Positions 21,605-32,408 are shown, numbered from the stretch's first letter. The stretch is DNA of 64,000 nt from Saccharomyces uvarum (GCA_947243795.1 OX365943.1:310001-374000), one strand, 5' to 3'. Numbers and translations are program-made. The notes: generated from the sequence alone by a model not told the origin.

Positions 21605-22471
21605 TCATAGCATTCTATGGATTTGCCTGTCATTTTCAACCCCAGAAAGATCATCCAATTTTTCCCACCAATTGAATAAGTAATTTTCACAAATGATTTT
21701 GAACCAAGGTGTAAATTTAGAACTTGGATCATCAAACATGGATTTCAATTCATTTGGTGAAACCCATTTGAAATCTCTAACTTCATTGACATTTGGATTG
21801 ACAGTCAAATTTTCCTTGGAATTGATCTTGTAAAATAGGATATAATCAATTTCATGTTCACCCCAAGGTTCATTACTTGGTGCCATATAATGGATTCTGT
21901 TCAAGAAGTGAAACTTACCTTTTGTCTTAGTTTCGTCTTCTGGGATACCCAATTCATGGTCTAGTTTTCTTACTGCTGCAGTGATTGCACCTTTTATCTT
22001 GTCGTCTAACTTCCCCTTAAGACCCAATTCATCATCAATACACAATGGGTGAGAGCAACATGTGTTGGTCCAAAGATCAGGAAAGGTGATTTTCTCAGTG
22101 GCTCTTTGTTGTAAAAGCAATTCTCCTTGCTCATTGAAAATGAAAACAGAAAATGCACGATGTAGTAGACCCTTTTCAATATTTTCCATCAAGTGGCACA
22201 CCTTCTTAGTACCGGCACCGATAGCATTATCGTCCCAATCCAAGACAATACAGTTTTCGTTCATCAGTTTGATTTGTTCTTCGTCATGGCCGGAAAAACA
22301 TGTTTCTTCGGTTGCTTCATTAGAAGTTTCACTAGATCGAGTATTAGGTCTTTGTTGTAGTGGAATGATTTCAGGAAATTCTTCCAAAATGTCTTCAGGT
22401 GTTTGATTTTGCACTAGCTTGGCGTAACTAGATACTGCACCATTAGGCACGCTACTATTGTCGGCAGTCAT
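21605..22471 (-). CDS. IDI1: Isopentenyl-diphosphate delta-isomerase
   Basis: Essential type-1 isomerase of the mevalonate pathway, interconverting isopentenyl and dimethylallyl diphosphate for sterol and isoprenoid synthesis. The 288-residue Nudix-fold protein has the catalytic Cys139 in TNTCCSHPL and Glu207 in WGEHEIDY. His and Glu metal ligands lie in the surrounding blocks, including the Nudix-like helix [13 protein letters not shown] (about 165-177). The N-terminal 60 residues are a polar extension. Length and catalytic numbering equal the remembered S. cerevisiae enzyme. Its start faces HOS3 across an 895-base spacer. Confidence 0.98.
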   Translation of the reverse strand: MTADNSSVPNGAVSSYAKLVQNQTPEDILEEFPEIIPLQQRPNTRSSETSNEATEETCFSGHDEEQIKLMNENCIVLDWDDNAIGAGTKKVCHLMENIEKGLLHRAFSVFIFNEQGELLLQQRATEKITFPDLWTNTCCSHPLCIDDELGLKGKLDDKIKGAITAAVRKLDHELGIPEDETKTKGKFHFLNRIHYMAPSNEPWGEHEIDYILFYKINSKENLTVNPNVNEVRDFKWVSPNELKSMFDDPSSKFTPWFKIICENYLFNWWEKLDDLSGVENDRQIHRML

Positions 22472-23366
22472 TACGGTGAATTGTATTTTCGGACTTTCTT
22501 TTCTGTCTGTATTCCTGCAGTGAGAACAGTATGTTGACGAAATAAGTGAAATATGCCGTTTCCTTTCTTAAGAAAACTATTGCCTGTTAAATAAAGAAAA
22601 AACAGATAAACAAGTACACATGGAGTTAAGACCGAAAAAGAAATGCAACCCTACTAGCGAGAAGAGAATAGTGAACAATTATGTTTCCCAATATCTATGA
22701 ATAAGAAAAGAATCGGGCAGAGCATCGTTATTGCGAAATTGTTGACTGGAAAATTTCACTCACAATTAAGTTTTAGCAATTCCGGCAAATTCGTTGGAAC
22801 GAAAAGGGAAATTCTCGCCGATAGCAGCGGAAAAGACTGAAAAAGGAAAAAAAAAGCAAAAAAAGGAAAAAAACAGCCGCATGTTAGCCTCAATGCCCTA
22901 CTTAAAATACAATCGTAAACATATTGCCCTAATAATTTTGCTAATATCCTGTTTTGTTTTGTTATTAACCCTAGATATGTTAGGTCTTGGGAAGTGTTAC
23001 CCAGCTCCTTGTTTTTTGATTTTTTTAGAAACGTAAACAACAAATCAAGAAAGTTTCAAGAATTGTAAACAACTGGTCAAGGGATAATGTTGTCTACTTT
23101 TTTCTTTTGGAGAGATGAAACTTTAGCTTTCTTGTTGTGTTTTTTTTTCAATTCGAGAAGAAGAGGCTATTAAGTTTTTATTGCTTTATCTACTGTTGAT
23201 TTTATAATTTGTCAGCAGTTTCCTTTCGAAACTTATCAAGTGAATTAGAGACTATTCCTGTGTGTGTAGTCAATCGAGACCAGCTTCTGTCATAGCTATC
23301 AAGTCGCTAAAATATTGCAAGAAGTAGGGTAGTGGGAGCCAAGACGAAACACCCCTACGATACAAC
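22472..23366. promoter_or_regulatory. IDI1-HOS3 divergent promoter
   Basis: 895 bases between divergent starts, one of the two longest spacers in the window. It is AT-rich with a long A-rich run (about 22838-22872) and T runs near 23095-23150. Only low-complexity frames are open here (22756-23043 and 22794-23036). A weak Reb1-like TTACCCA lies near 22997. I see no RNA gene or mobile element. Confidence 0.5.
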
Positions 23367-25466
23367 ATGTCTTCCACACAATCGGACCCGTTGGAGAGGT
23401 TTTATAAACAGTTCCAGACCTTTGTTCAAAATAACCCCAATGTCATATCGGCTGCTCGAGCAGCCGCACAAATCCCGGAGTCTGCGAAGGCTGTTGTTGT
23501 GTTATCTCCTTATTCGTTGCAGCATGTGTTCCCCAGAGAATGGGTAACAAAGTCGTACAGGAAAACCATAGTCGAACGACCAGAGAGATTGTTGGCAAGT
23601 TCAATGGGTATATCGGCTGCGATTACCATGTATCCGTCCCTTTTCACTTTGAAATCTTCTCACCTGCGGAAAGGTTCTTTGATGGCACCTCATGTGCTCA
23701 AGGTGCACGGAAGTCATTGGCCAACTGAATTAATTGAACTTTGTCAAATGGCAGATGTCAAATTGTTGAAGGGCGAGATTGAAGTTCCGGATACATGGAA
23801 CTCGGGAGACATTTATTTGAGTTCAAAAACGATCCAAGCTCTGCAGGGTACGATTGGTGCTATTGAAACCGGTGTAGATTCCATATTCAAAGGTCCTTCT
23901 CCGGAACATATTAGTAACAGAGCCTTTGTGGCTATACGACCACCTGGCCACCATTGCCACTATGCCACTCCATCTGGGTTCTGCTTATTGAACAACGTTC
24001 ATGTAGCCATAGAATATGCGTTCGATACCTATGATGTTACTCACGTCGTCGTACTGGATTTCGATCTACATCATGGTGATGGCACCCAAGACATTTGTTG
24101 GAAACGTGCTGGTTTCAAACCAGACGAAGAGTCAGAGAATTCATCTTACGATGATTTTGGTAAAAAATTTGCTGAGTTTCCCAAAGTTGGTTATTTTTCC
24201 ATGCATGATATAAATTCATTTCCAACAGAATCAGGATTCGCTACAAAAGAAAACATCAAAAATGCATCTACATGTATCATGAACTCTCATGACTTAAATA
24301 TATGGAATGTGCATCTATCTAAATGGACCACTGAAGAAGAATTCAACATACTATACAGAACAAAATATAGAACTCTATTTGCAAAAGCAGATGAGTTTTT
24401 CAAGACTGCAAAATTAGAAATGAATCAACAGGAGAAACCGTTTAAAGGTTTGGTAGTAATAAGTGCCGGTTTCGATGCGTCAGAATTCGAACAAACTTCC
24501 ATGCAAAGACATAGCGTTAATGTCCCTACTAGTTTTTATACAACGTTTACTAAAGATGCATTGAAATTAGCCCAAATGCACTGCCATGGTAAAGTTTTAT
24601 CCTTAATGGAGGGTGGCTATTCTGATAAAGCCATTTGTTCTGGTGTTTTTGCGCACCTGATTGGTTTACAAAACCAAGACTGGGTTAAAGAATGGGGGTC
24701 TGAACAAGTTGTTAAGGAGATCGTTCGTGGATGTAAATCAACTTGGAAACCTTACAAGACAAGGAGAGCTAAAGATGTCATAAGGATATGGGCCGAAGAA
24801 GTCATTAGGCTAGGACGAGCAATGATACCGGAATTCGATGACATGATCTACAAAGACATCGTCAAAACGGCGTCACCTGATCCTTTACCTACCAACGCCG
24901 TAGAACCAGTAATGACGTCAACAATTGCCCAAAGAATCATCAGATCTCACAGAAGCAGCGCTTCTCCAGAGAAAGAAATTTATGAAAATAAGCTCAAGAA
25001 TATGGAAAAGGAAAAACCAGAAGAAAGAGAAATTCGTAATGAGGTCAAAGTCAGTCAACCTCCATCAAATAATAGAGCTGCTGAAACTAAAGTTCCGTTT
25101 TTGCAACAAGAATTTTCTAGTGAAGACGAAGATGAAGAATATGTTTACAATGAAGAATTGAACAAAACGTTTAATCGTACAGTGGAAGATATTACTATTG
25201 ATGACATTTCTAGACATTTAGAAACTTTGGAGATTGAAAAACACGATGAAGAAGATTCTGACCAAGAAAAAAAGGAGAAGAACTGTAAAAGCTCCCATCA
25301 ACGTCGTTTACAAAGCAATGGAATGTATAAGATTCCCTCTAATACCAAACCTCAACGCATGAGACAAACCCAAAATACAAACACACCAACTTACGACGAT
25401 AGTGACATATCAATGATATCTCATGTTTCAAGAAAACATACAACAAGGAGTGGTGGTAGGTGGTAA
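23367..25466 (+). CDS. HOS3: Histone deacetylase Hos3
   Basis: Class II-type, trichostatin-insensitive, homodimeric histone deacetylase that localises to the bud neck and daughter nuclear pores. In the 699-residue product the deacetylase domain spans about residues 50-450. The catalytic His pair is in RPPGHHCHYATPSGFCLLNN (about 191-210), the zinc-binding DLHHGDGTQ follows at about 232-240, and the second zinc Asp is in SAGFDASEFE (about 369-378). A conserved MEGGYSD closes the active site. The C-terminal 200 residues are charged and disordered, with an acidic run (SSEDEDEEY). The start ATG lies in ACAACATG. Confidence 0.97.
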   Translation: MSSTQSDPLERFYKQFQTFVQNNPNVISAARAAAQIPESAKAVVVLSPYSLQHVFPREWVTKSYRKTIVERPERLLASSMGISAAITMYPSLFTLKSSHLRKGSLMAPHVLKVHGSHWPTELIELCQMADVKLLKGEIEVPDTWNSGDIYLSSKTIQALQGTIGAIETGVDSIFKGPSPEHISNRAFVAIRPPGHHCHYATPSGFCLLNNVHVAIEYAFDTYDVTHVVVLDFDLHHGDGTQDICWKRAGFKPDEESENSSYDDFGKKFAEFPKVGYFSMHDINSFPTESGFATKENIKNASTCIMNSHDLNIWNVHLSKWTTEEEFNILYRTKYRTLFAKADEFFKTAKLEMNQQEKPFKGLVVISAGFDASEFEQTSMQRHSVNVPTSFYTTFTKDALKLAQMHCHGKVLSLMEGGYSDKAICSGVFAHLIGLQNQDWVKEWGSEQVVKEIVRGCKSTWKPYKTRRAKDVIRIWAEEVIRLGRAMIPEFDDMIYKDIVKTASPDPLPTNAVEPVMTSTIAQRIIRSHRSSASPEKEIYENKLKNMEKEKPEEREIRNEVKVSQPPSNNRAAETKVPFLQQEFSSEDEDEEYVYNEELNKTFNRTVEDITIDDISRHLETLEIEKHDEEDSDQEKKEKNCKSSHQRRLQSNGMYKIPSNTKPQRMRQTQNTNTPTYDDSDISMISHVSRKHTTRSGGRW

Positions 25467-25877
25467 GCATTTGCATATGTATTTTTGTTGAAATCCACCG
25501 GAGAAATGATGCATTTATCTAATTTTTTATTGCTACGTCATATTTTTTTTTTTTCATTTTATATTTCTGTACAGTTAATTTTTTAATTTTTCTCCAATAT
25601 TTTTGTTCTAAAACTTTAAAGTTTTCTACTTATAATTAATCTCTTATTTTACGATATCATTTTAGTAGTTTTAAAGCGTTTATGCTCTCATGGAAGAAAT
25701 TTATTGAGTAATGTTCATCCTACAAACAAAAAGGTGGACAAACAATTACTATAGTAGCTTTACACGTTTTATATTATTACAAAAATATCGTCAAAGAAAA
25801 ATTTCCTCCTTATATCTTGCCACCCTTCCATCATCGGAAGAAAATGACAATATTACATTCTTACAAAGCCAAGCCCT
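25467..25877. other. HOS3-BEM3 convergent AT-rich spacer, possible replication origin
   Basis: A 411-base spacer between two 3' ends, very AT-rich, with T runs at about 25542-25560 and beyond. A 10-of-11 match to the ARS consensus (TTTTATATTTC) lies at 25557-25567, followed by many A/T tracts that could serve as B-elements. From memory, S. cerevisiae has a chromosome XVI origin near this interval. No gene is supported. Confidence 0.35.
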
Positions 25878-28800
25878 TCAAACCTGGGGAATGTGTATAT
25901 CTACTCTCTCTCTTTCCTCTTCTTTGATTGGCTCTTCACCATGAAATATACATGCAAAATCAGTAATAAATGGTTGGAGCATAGTAATTGGAATATTTAA
26001 GGTTGGAGAGAATACAATGCATAAATTTCTTAGATTCATCTTATTGAACTTGCTGTTCTCATTGATTCTTACCAATAGTTCGAAAAGGGCATACATCAAC
26101 GACAGATTAGCGTGTGGTACTACACCTGATTGAACTAATTCCCTAAATCCTAACGAAACTTGAACAGGATCATTATGATTTTCATCTACTACTCTTTTAA
26201 AAGACAAAAATTGCTCGTCACCAAATAGCAAATGAGGCAGGTTTCTCAAGTACAGTTTCAGTAGTCCACTCACAGTGTTCACACTGATGTATAAACTTGG
26301 AGACATTCCATCATCCTTAGATTCAATGTTTTCATTGTAACGACATAAATCTACGTCATGCTCTTTATCAAATCTTTCTTGTAGAGTTTTGATGACAGTG
26401 CTCGATCCGCTTAGCCTAAATATACCTTCTTCCTGAATCCCACGGTTCTTATAAAGATACTCTAAGCAACGATAAACAACACTTGGCAAATCATAAATAC
26501 TCTGGTATTTATGCGAACTTAGTCTCAAACATGTTTCTAATGATGACCCAAATACTACAGCGGTTGGATGGGCCATTGAGGAAAAGTTTGTCGTCTTCGG
26601 GATCTCCATTAACTTTTTGCTTGGAGATTTGATGACAAAATCAGGAGATGTTGGTGAATCAGAATCGTTCGAAACTGAGATACCTAAGTGGTTCATCGCA
26701 CTTGTCGGAGCGGTTAATTTTTTAAATGGGAACAAACTTCTCATTTTGACTCTTCTGTTATCTTTCTCCTCATCTGCACTGAAAGTTGAATTGGCAAGAG
26801 GATTAGAATGAGATGATAGATTAGTATCAATATTATCACCATTCACCATGTAATTATTGTTATTGGTATTATTACTGCTATACTCCTGTGTTAAATCCGT
26901 AACATATGATGAAGTCTCAGTTGCTAATGTAGTAGTATTTCCAAATTTGGAGAAATGTGAATTTGCACTCAAATGAGATGCAGAATCTGTATCGTTTGCG
27001 TAAGTTACATTCCTTGAATTCGAAAGTGACAGAGACTGTGAAGGATCTATATAATCACTGAATGCAGAAAGCCACAGTTCACGTTCCTTAGGCGTTTCGG
27101 TACAAATATAGTACTTTGTTGAAGTTGACAGTCCGCTTTTCTTATGCTCTGTGATTAAAAATCCGTTCTTGGTACCAAATCTATCTTCAGGAAGATTGGG
27201 TATGAGTTCTATAGACGCTTGTCTAAGTCTAATCGTTTCCATCGCCTGGTTCTTATCAAGTAGTTGTAAGACGTCATCACGCAGGACACCGTATCGAACC
27301 CTCCATGAACTATTACCCGTTAAAGTCTTTGGCTTTCTTAATAAAAGTGATCCATCTTTTTTATTCTCGTCCATCATCGGGGGCGTCATTACCGTGTCCG
27401 TACTAATATATTGAGCAATTTTCAAGCCGACATTTGGTGGGAACTCAGGGATACTAAATATGCTTGTATAATATTGATTCAAAATATTTCTTCTCGTATC
27501 TACCTTCACAGGTGATAAAGTTTGGAAAAATTGCCTATCAGGTAACGAGGGCAATGGCAAATCAGGAATATGAGACTTCATATAAACATCTAATTCTCGG
27601 ACTTTATGGATTGATTTCGAGAATTCGAACATTTCTTTACCAGATTTCCTGTCTATGATAGCAAACAAAGTCGATAAATCATCTTCGTTCTCTTTGTATA
27701 ACGTACTCAATACTTCAATTTGAATGGTACCAAAGTCCTCTGGTTGCACGAATAATGGAATTTCCGACTTAAAGCTTTGGGCAGCAGATTTCACCGTGCT
27801 AACGCTACTTGCATGTGGTCGTCTGGAAGCCTTCAAGGAACCTTGAGAAGTTGAGTTGAATGTATTTGCAGTATTGTTCGAATTGATAGATGCAGTCTCT
27901 ATAGATTGTTTTTGTTTTGACGGAGCATCTGTGGGGGGATTTAATGGGAGAGAAGTATTTTGACTTGCTGCTGATGATTTTGTGGAAGGGCTAGAAAGTG
28001 AGGAAGTTAGGGCAGAGTTTCTTAAATTGCTTGCGCCATTAGCATTAACAACATCATCTTTTCTGTTCAAGATCACTGGAGATGCCAAATGGCTTGATAA
28101 TGGAGTAGTGTTTTTGCCATCAGTGCTGGAGGTAGGTGAAAAAAACGTGGGGGGTGCTGGTGGTGGAGGTAGAGTTTCATTCATTATTGGCTTTGCAATT
28201 GCTGAACCTCTTATTTCCGGTTTAACTGAATCTTCTTCGCCAAATGAAGAGTCAAGTAATTGTGTGAAATTATTAAGTTTTTCTTTCGATGCTGGAGAGA
28301 AATTCGACGTATCGTTACTATTCTCTTTGGTTTTCGAATGCGATAATGGACTTTTGGTCAAAGAAGAGGGTGTTGCAGTGGTATAAGCAGAAGAGGTTAC
28401 AGAAGAAAAGGCGTGCTCATTCTTCTGCATGATGTTTTTAGAGAATTGTTGGCCTTGACATTCAGTCAGTTCGTCTAAATTGTTTGGTGTAGCAGCCTTC
28501 AACGGTGAATGTAAATGGTTGTTGATGACTGCCGTCATTCTATTAGGGTTTTGCGGTGAACGTAAACGTTCTTGTACTGGGGATTTTGGAGTCTTGTTGG
28601 GCGATTTTATGGTTATTCTAGAAGTTGTGTATGTTACTGATGCAGCTGGGCTAGCTGATTGCTCTGAATGGATTTTTGTGGGACTCGATATGGACCTACT
28701 AACAATTTTGGGCGACGAATATCCACTGTTAGTTTCTATTTCCTCGTTCAATATCATATTTTGTAAATGCTTCCTACTTATTGAAGTATTGGACCGGTTA

Positions 28801-29288
28801 GGGATCGAATTTGACGTAATATCTATTTGAGGTATTGTGGGCGTTACAATAGTTTCAGGAAGCACACTATCATCTTCTTGCAACGAAGGAGACAATGTCG
28901 GTATTGGCAAGTTTAGGCTCTTATTATGGGTTTTCCTTTCAGCAGATCTCGGGGGTAACACAAAGGAATGCTCAGGGACATGCGAGTCTCTTGAATCATT
29001 CTGGATCTGTTCTAGTACCACGTCCAAGGAAGCTTCCCTATTTTTTTGCAAAATGTCAATGACTTTTTTCAAACTCTCAATTTCAGATTCGTGTTCCTGG
29101 ACTTGTAACTTTAATTTGATATTTTCTGTGAATATTTCATCATATGAGGGTCTGTTGTCTTTTTCTGAAGACGTTCCTTTTTCTATGTGTTCTATACTCT
29201 TGTCCTTTTGCGATCTATGGTCATTGTACTGCGCTAGTAATTCAAGGGTAGTACTGCCACCATGCGTAGTGGTCAAATTATTTGACAT
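25878..29288 (-). CDS. BEM3: Cdc42 GTPase-activating protein Bem3
   Basis: Rho-GAP that stimulates GTP hydrolysis on Cdc42 and restrains polarity establishment at the bud site and Golgi/endosomes. The 1136-residue product has a coiled coil (about 45-85), a long Ser/Thr/Pro/Asn-rich disordered region (to about 500), a PX domain (about 510-625), a PH domain (about 645-755) and a C-terminal RhoGAP domain (about 905-1125). The arginine finger sits in EEGIFRLSGS (about 954). The poly-Pro run LPPPPAPPTFF (about 370) could bind SH3 partners. The start ATG is at 29286-29288. It is slightly longer than the remembered S. cerevisiae protein (1128), with differences in the disordered region. Confidence 0.97.
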   Translation of the reverse strand: MSNNLTTTHGGSTTLELLAQYNDHRSQKDKSIEHIEKGTSSEKDNRPSYDEIFTENIKLKLQVQEHESEIESLKKVIDILQKNREASLDVVLEQIQNDSRDSHVPEHSFVLPPRSAERKTHNKSLNLPIPTLSPSLQEDDSVLPETIVTPTIPQIDITSNSIPNRSNTSISRKHLQNMILNEEIETNSGYSSPKIVSRSISSPTKIHSEQSASPAASVTYTTSRITIKSPNKTPKSPVQERLRSPQNPNRMTAVINNHLHSPLKAATPNNLDELTECQGQQFSKNIMQKNEHAFSSVTSSAYTTATPSSLTKSPLSHSKTKENSNDTSNFSPASKEKLNNFTQLLDSSFGEEDSVKPEIRGSAIAKPIMNETLPPPPAPPTFFSPTSSTDGKNTTPLSSHLASPVILNRKDDVVNANGASNLRNSALTSSLSSPSTKSSAASQNTSLPLNPPTDAPSKQKQSIETASINSNNTANTFNSTSQGSLKASRRPHASSVSTVKSAAQSFKSEIPLFVQPEDFGTIQIEVLSTLYKENEDDLSTLFAIIDRKSGKEMFEFSKSIHKVRELDVYMKSHIPDLPLPSLPDRQFFQTLSPVKVDTRRNILNQYYTSIFSIPEFPPNVGLKIAQYISTDTVMTPPMMDENKKDGSLLLRKPKTLTGNSSWRVRYGVLRDDVLQLLDKNQAMETIRLRQASIELIPNLPEDRFGTKNGFLITEHKKSGLSTSTKYYICTETPKERELWLSAFSDYIDPSQSLSLSNSRNVTYANDTDSASHLSANSHFSKFGNTTTLATETSSYVTDLTQEYSSNNTNNNNYMVNGDNIDTNLSSHSNPLANSTFSADEEKDNRRVKMRSLFPFKKLTAPTSAMNHLGISVSNDSDSPTSPDFVIKSPSKKLMEIPKTTNFSSMAHPTAVVFGSSLETCLRLSSHKYQSIYDLPSVVYRCLEYLYKNRGIQEEGIFRLSGSSTVIKTLQERFDKEHDVDLCRYNENIESKDDGMSPSLYISVNTVSGLLKLYLRNLPHLLFGDEQFLSFKRVVDENHNDPVQVSLGFRELVQSGVVPHANLSLMYALFELLVRINENSKFNKMNLRNLCIVFSPTLNIPITMLQPFITDFACIFHGEEPIKEEERERVDIHIPQV

Positions 29289-29775
29289 TCTGTGTTCACG
29301 ACAAACGCGTTTATCTTAGTATACACACACAAGTACTCTTGACAAACAGCACTCTAACAATACAGAAGTTTTATATGCCTGATAGAATCACAAACTCTAA
29401 CTAAAGGGAAAATGGTATGCAGGGAAGGATAAAAAGGAAAGGAATGGAAGAACTTCTAAGATGTAAAGCTAACACACTGAAGTAGATGGTAATTGAAATA
29501 GTTCTATTGTCGATATGTCTAATAATATGAAGTGAAGTTATTAAACTAATATGCCAGAGCACGTATTAAACGGTCCTTATCTGGTATTACTTTGCTCAGT
29601 TAAACAATTTATTGTTCTTTACAAAACGGCCGCGTTTTTTCCAACCGCACCGCCGCCATCAGTGATTTTGCGACATTCCTATTAAGCATGATATAGAGCT
29701 ATGAACGTATACAAATATATATATATATATATATGTACACTTGTGATTGCAAAATGCCACATACAGAGAGATGGT
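29289..29775. promoter_or_regulatory. BEM3 promoter / YPL113C 3' flank
   Basis: 487 bases with no gene. A GC-rich patch (about 29625-29665) containing CGGCCGCG sits in otherwise AT-rich DNA. A TA dinucleotide microsatellite occupies about 29715-29734, likely in the YPL113C 3' region. Confidence 0.5.
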
Positions 29776-30960
29776 TTAGTTGAGCACGTATTTACCCTCA
29801 CCCCCGTTGACAAATATGTCATGGACATTCTCCAATGTGATGAGCGTTTGCTTCAAGATCATGTCGGCTACCGTGCTACCGATATGTGGAAGTGCGGTGA
29901 CATCCCATCTGCGTAGTAATTCCTGCTTGACGCTGGTTTCCTCATTTTTGAAGACGTCCAGCCCACAACTTGTCACTTTACCAGATTCAAGAGCGTCCAA
30001 GAGGGCATCCTCATCTATGCATGTGCCCCTTCCGACGTTGACTATCCTGACACCATCTTTACACATAGCCAAAGTTTCACGGTTAATTATATCATTTGTG
30101 GATGGTGTTCCTGGTAGGGACAAAACGATCAAATCGGCATTTTTCCAAGTATCTGGATCATTAAGATCAGAGTGGTACATGGCATCATAATCTAGTAAAT
30201 CTTTCTGGACGGGTCCGGCCCTTTTATAATACTCAATACTCATATTGAAGGTTCTTTGCAAGTGACCTCCTATAGTTTGGCCAATAGAGCCAAAGCCTAG
30301 GATCAAAGTTGTCTTGTTCATTGGTGAATCCACAATCTTTCCACCAACAGTGTAATTTCTTGCCAAATCCACTACTTTTCCATCATTTTCAGCACGGTCA
30401 GTTCTTTGGGGAAATTTCATTTCCTGATTGTGATATTTGTCTGTAATGGTTTCATACGAGCCACTAGAAATGTATTTCTTACATTGTTCAACGTTACCGT
30501 TTTCAACATATTTGAAGCAGTACTCCCAAAATGAATTCATTCTGAAGCAGCTTATGGCCAGGAAAATGGCTAATTCCGTGACGTTGTCAGCAGCGTGTGG
30601 TCCGATGTTGCATAAAGTGATACCTTTCGACCTCAACAATTTACTATTAATAAAATCACACCCGACCCAAGGCACCAGGATGGCTTTCAAAGAAGATGGG
30701 AAGAATTCAATATAGTTGGAAGGGTTCCCCAACACACTGAAAAATTCCTCAGTTACCCAAAACGCGTTTATTCTGTAAGTTCTCAAAAACTCAATAAAGT
30801 CGTCATTTGTAGACATTTTATACTCGTAAAATTCCACTTTTTCAGACAGTTTTTGGTATTCAGGAAGATGACTGGCTACTTCCCATAGCTTCTTGTAAGG
30901 TACCAATATTCTTGGTTTGGCAGAATGTGTCGTGTCCGCAGTGTCGATTGGGGTTATCAT
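29776..30960 (-). CDS. Putative D-2-hydroxyacid dehydrogenase (YPL113C type)
   Basis: Orthologue by position and length of S. cerevisiae YPL113C, a putative glyoxylate/hydroxypyruvate-type dehydrogenase of unproven substrate. The 394-residue protein has the D-isomer-specific dehydrogenase fold. A Rossmann GFGSIGQTIGG lies at about 217-228. The second signature, VNVGRGTCIDEDALLDAL (about 304-321), carries the substrate-binding Arg. The acid/base His is in LPHIGSTVAD (about 362). The conserved Glu is expected in the GLDVFKNEE block before it. These residues are present, so an active enzyme is likely. The substrate cannot be read from the sequence. The start ATG is at 30958-30960. Confidence 0.93.
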   Translation of the reverse strand: MITPIDTADTTHSAKPRILVPYKKLWEVASHLPEYQKLSEKVEFYEYKMSTNDDFIEFLRTYRINAFWVTEEFFSVLGNPSNYIEFFPSSLKAILVPWVGCDFINSKLLRSKGITLCNIGPHAADNVTELAIFLAISCFRMNSFWEYCFKYVENGNVEQCKKYISSGSYETITDKYHNQEMKFPQRTDRAENDGKVVDLARNYTVGGKIVDSPMNKTTLILGFGSIGQTIGGHLQRTFNMSIEYYKRAGPVQKDLLDYDAMYHSDLNDPDTWKNADLIVLSLPGTPSTNDIINRETLAMCKDGVRIVNVGRGTCIDEDALLDALESGKVTSCGLDVFKNEETSVKQELLRRWDVTALPHIGSTVADMILKQTLITLENVHDIFVNGGEGKYVLN

Positions 30961-31202
30961 CTTGCAGCTTGCAGTCTACCGACTCTGTGTGGCCTTGGTA
31001 TTTCATAGATAAGTGGAGGTAGCTCTTTACCTTTTCCAGATCTGGCCCGAAGTGCCAGAATAAACAAGGACCTATGACTACCGCACCAAAAAACAAAAGC
31101 AGCTGGAAGGGAATATAAGAACGTAAAAATACGAAAAACCCCTGTTTCTCTAAGGGTGTGGAGTAACAGTACGGGTAAAATATTACTATTTATTTTTATT
31201 TA

Positions 31203-32408
31203 TTAATCGTTTGAAGAACAAAGCTTCCGCTTTGCCATTATCCAAAGTTTGACCAGTCCAGTTAAGCCGGATCCTAGGGACAAAACCGCGTACGTCCCCT
31301 TTGGAGTTTTCAAATTCAGAATGTCGGATGTATTGGCCATACAGTCGAAAGAGAGTCTTGTGATGTCTAGATACAAAAGGGTTTTTTCGTCCTTGATAGC
31401 CTTTAGTTGCTTGCGTATTAGCAGTTCTGACTTGTTGTCTGCGTTGAGATCGCTCAGCAGTTGCTTTCTGATTGGCGATTGGGACGCATCGTCACGGGCC
31501 TTGTGCATAACTATGGGCGATAGTAGTAGGGCGTTATTTTGCACTTTTAGTTGGACCTCCAATTCCAGTTGTTTTCTTTGTAAGTTTTGCAGGCTGAGCC
31601 AGTTATCCTTCAAGCTGAGAAGGATGTCGTACTGCCACGAGAGTGACTCTTGTCTACTCACAAATGAATAGAAAGATTTGTTTGACCAGATTTTCAACTT
31701 GTATAGGAGGTCTAGTTCATCGAAGATTCCATAGTACAAGTCCAAAAATTCTCTGAGCGAGGCTTCATTAAACCATATTTTCTTGATCTGGTCCACTTGG
31801 AAGTTGCATTGTCTGGTCCTGTTGAATTTCCCCAACAAGCTAAACAATCTAAATGGGGTCCCGCCGAACCTCAGGATGTATCTAAACGTGCTTAATTGTT
31901 GGCTGATGAAGTCAATTTTCCTGTCGAAATTTTTCAGAAGAGACAAAAGCACAACCTTGACCACTGTGATGGGATGCCTTAGTGCGACTTTTAGAGTCAA
32001 ATTCTTCAGAATTTTGGTATAATAGGTCAACACGGAAGGGTCCAGGACAGTAAGGTTTTTCTTGGACTTTTCAATGAACAGTTTCAGTATGTCCAAGGCG
32101 TATTTGATAATTTTAGCAAACTTGTCTCGACCAGACAGCGAATCCAACAGATATTTCAAAATGGTAATGTTATCCACCATTTTCGTTTTAGCGCCGGTGT
32201 CATCATCATCATTATTGCTGCTGCCTCTCGAGAAATCAGCATCAGTATGAACACTGCTCCCACTTATGCCGCTACTGTCGCCAGATTTTACCGCGGTGAC
32301 GTATGGCGAGTGTGCGTTGGCATTATCGTCTTTAGCGTCTTCATAGCTGCCCCCCGAATAAGGTGGTGTTTCTGAACCGGAAACGATATCTGTACCGAAC
32401 TGACTCAT
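31203..32408 (-). CDS. PEX25: Peroxisomal membrane peroxin Pex25
   Basis: Peripheral peroxisomal membrane protein of the Pex11/Pex25/Pex27 family that controls peroxisome size, number and de novo formation and recruits Rho1. The 401-residue protein has an N-terminal Ser/Gly/Asp-rich tail (about 1-75). The helical Pex11-like body starts at DNITILKYLLDSLSGRDKFAKIIKYALDIL (positions about 79-108). The amphipathic, membrane-associating C-terminus includes a Gly/Leu segment (about 372-390) and a basic end (MAKRKL). It is a few residues longer than the remembered S. cerevisiae protein (394). An imperfect oleate-response-like element lies upstream at 32602-32627. Confidence 0.95.
   Translation of the reverse strand: MSQFGTDIVSGSETPPYSGGSYEDAKDDNANAHSPYVTAVKSGDSSGISGSSVHTDADFSRGSSNNDDDDTGAKTKMVDNITILKYLLDSLSGRDKFAKIIKYALDILKLFIEKSKKNLTVLDPSVLTYYTKILKNLTLKVALRHPITVVKVVLLSLLKNFDRKIDFISQQLSTFRYILRFGGTPFRLFSLLGKFNRTRQCNFQVDQIKKIWFNEASLREFLDLYYGIFDELDLLYKLKIWSNKSFYSFVSRQESLSWQYDILLSLKDNWLSLQNLQRKQLELEVQLKVQNNALLLSPIVMHKARDDASQSPIRKQLLSDLNADNKSELLIRKQLKAIKDEKTLLYLDITRLSFDCMANTSDILNLKTPKGTYAVLSLGSGLTGLVKLWIMAKRKLCSSND

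Noticed and set aside
22756-23043. Opposed 95- and 80-codon frames in the IDI1-HOS3 spacer
   Set aside because: Low-complexity Lys or Phe runs from A/T tracts; no conservation argument available and no start context.
28837-29319. 160-codon plus-strand frame opposite BEM3
   Set aside because: Antisense to the BEM3 N-terminus; Ser/Cys-rich composition is the mirror of BEM3 coding bias.
29715-29734. TA microsatellite as a possible regulatory or fragile site
   Set aside because: Ordinary short TA repeat, also seen near 11342-11367; nothing ties it to a function.
29780-30190. 136-codon plus-strand frame opposite YPL113C
   Set aside because: Lies wholly antisense to the conserved dehydrogenase C-terminus. 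It corresponds to a dubious S. cerevisiae ORF position (YPL114W) and shows no family features.
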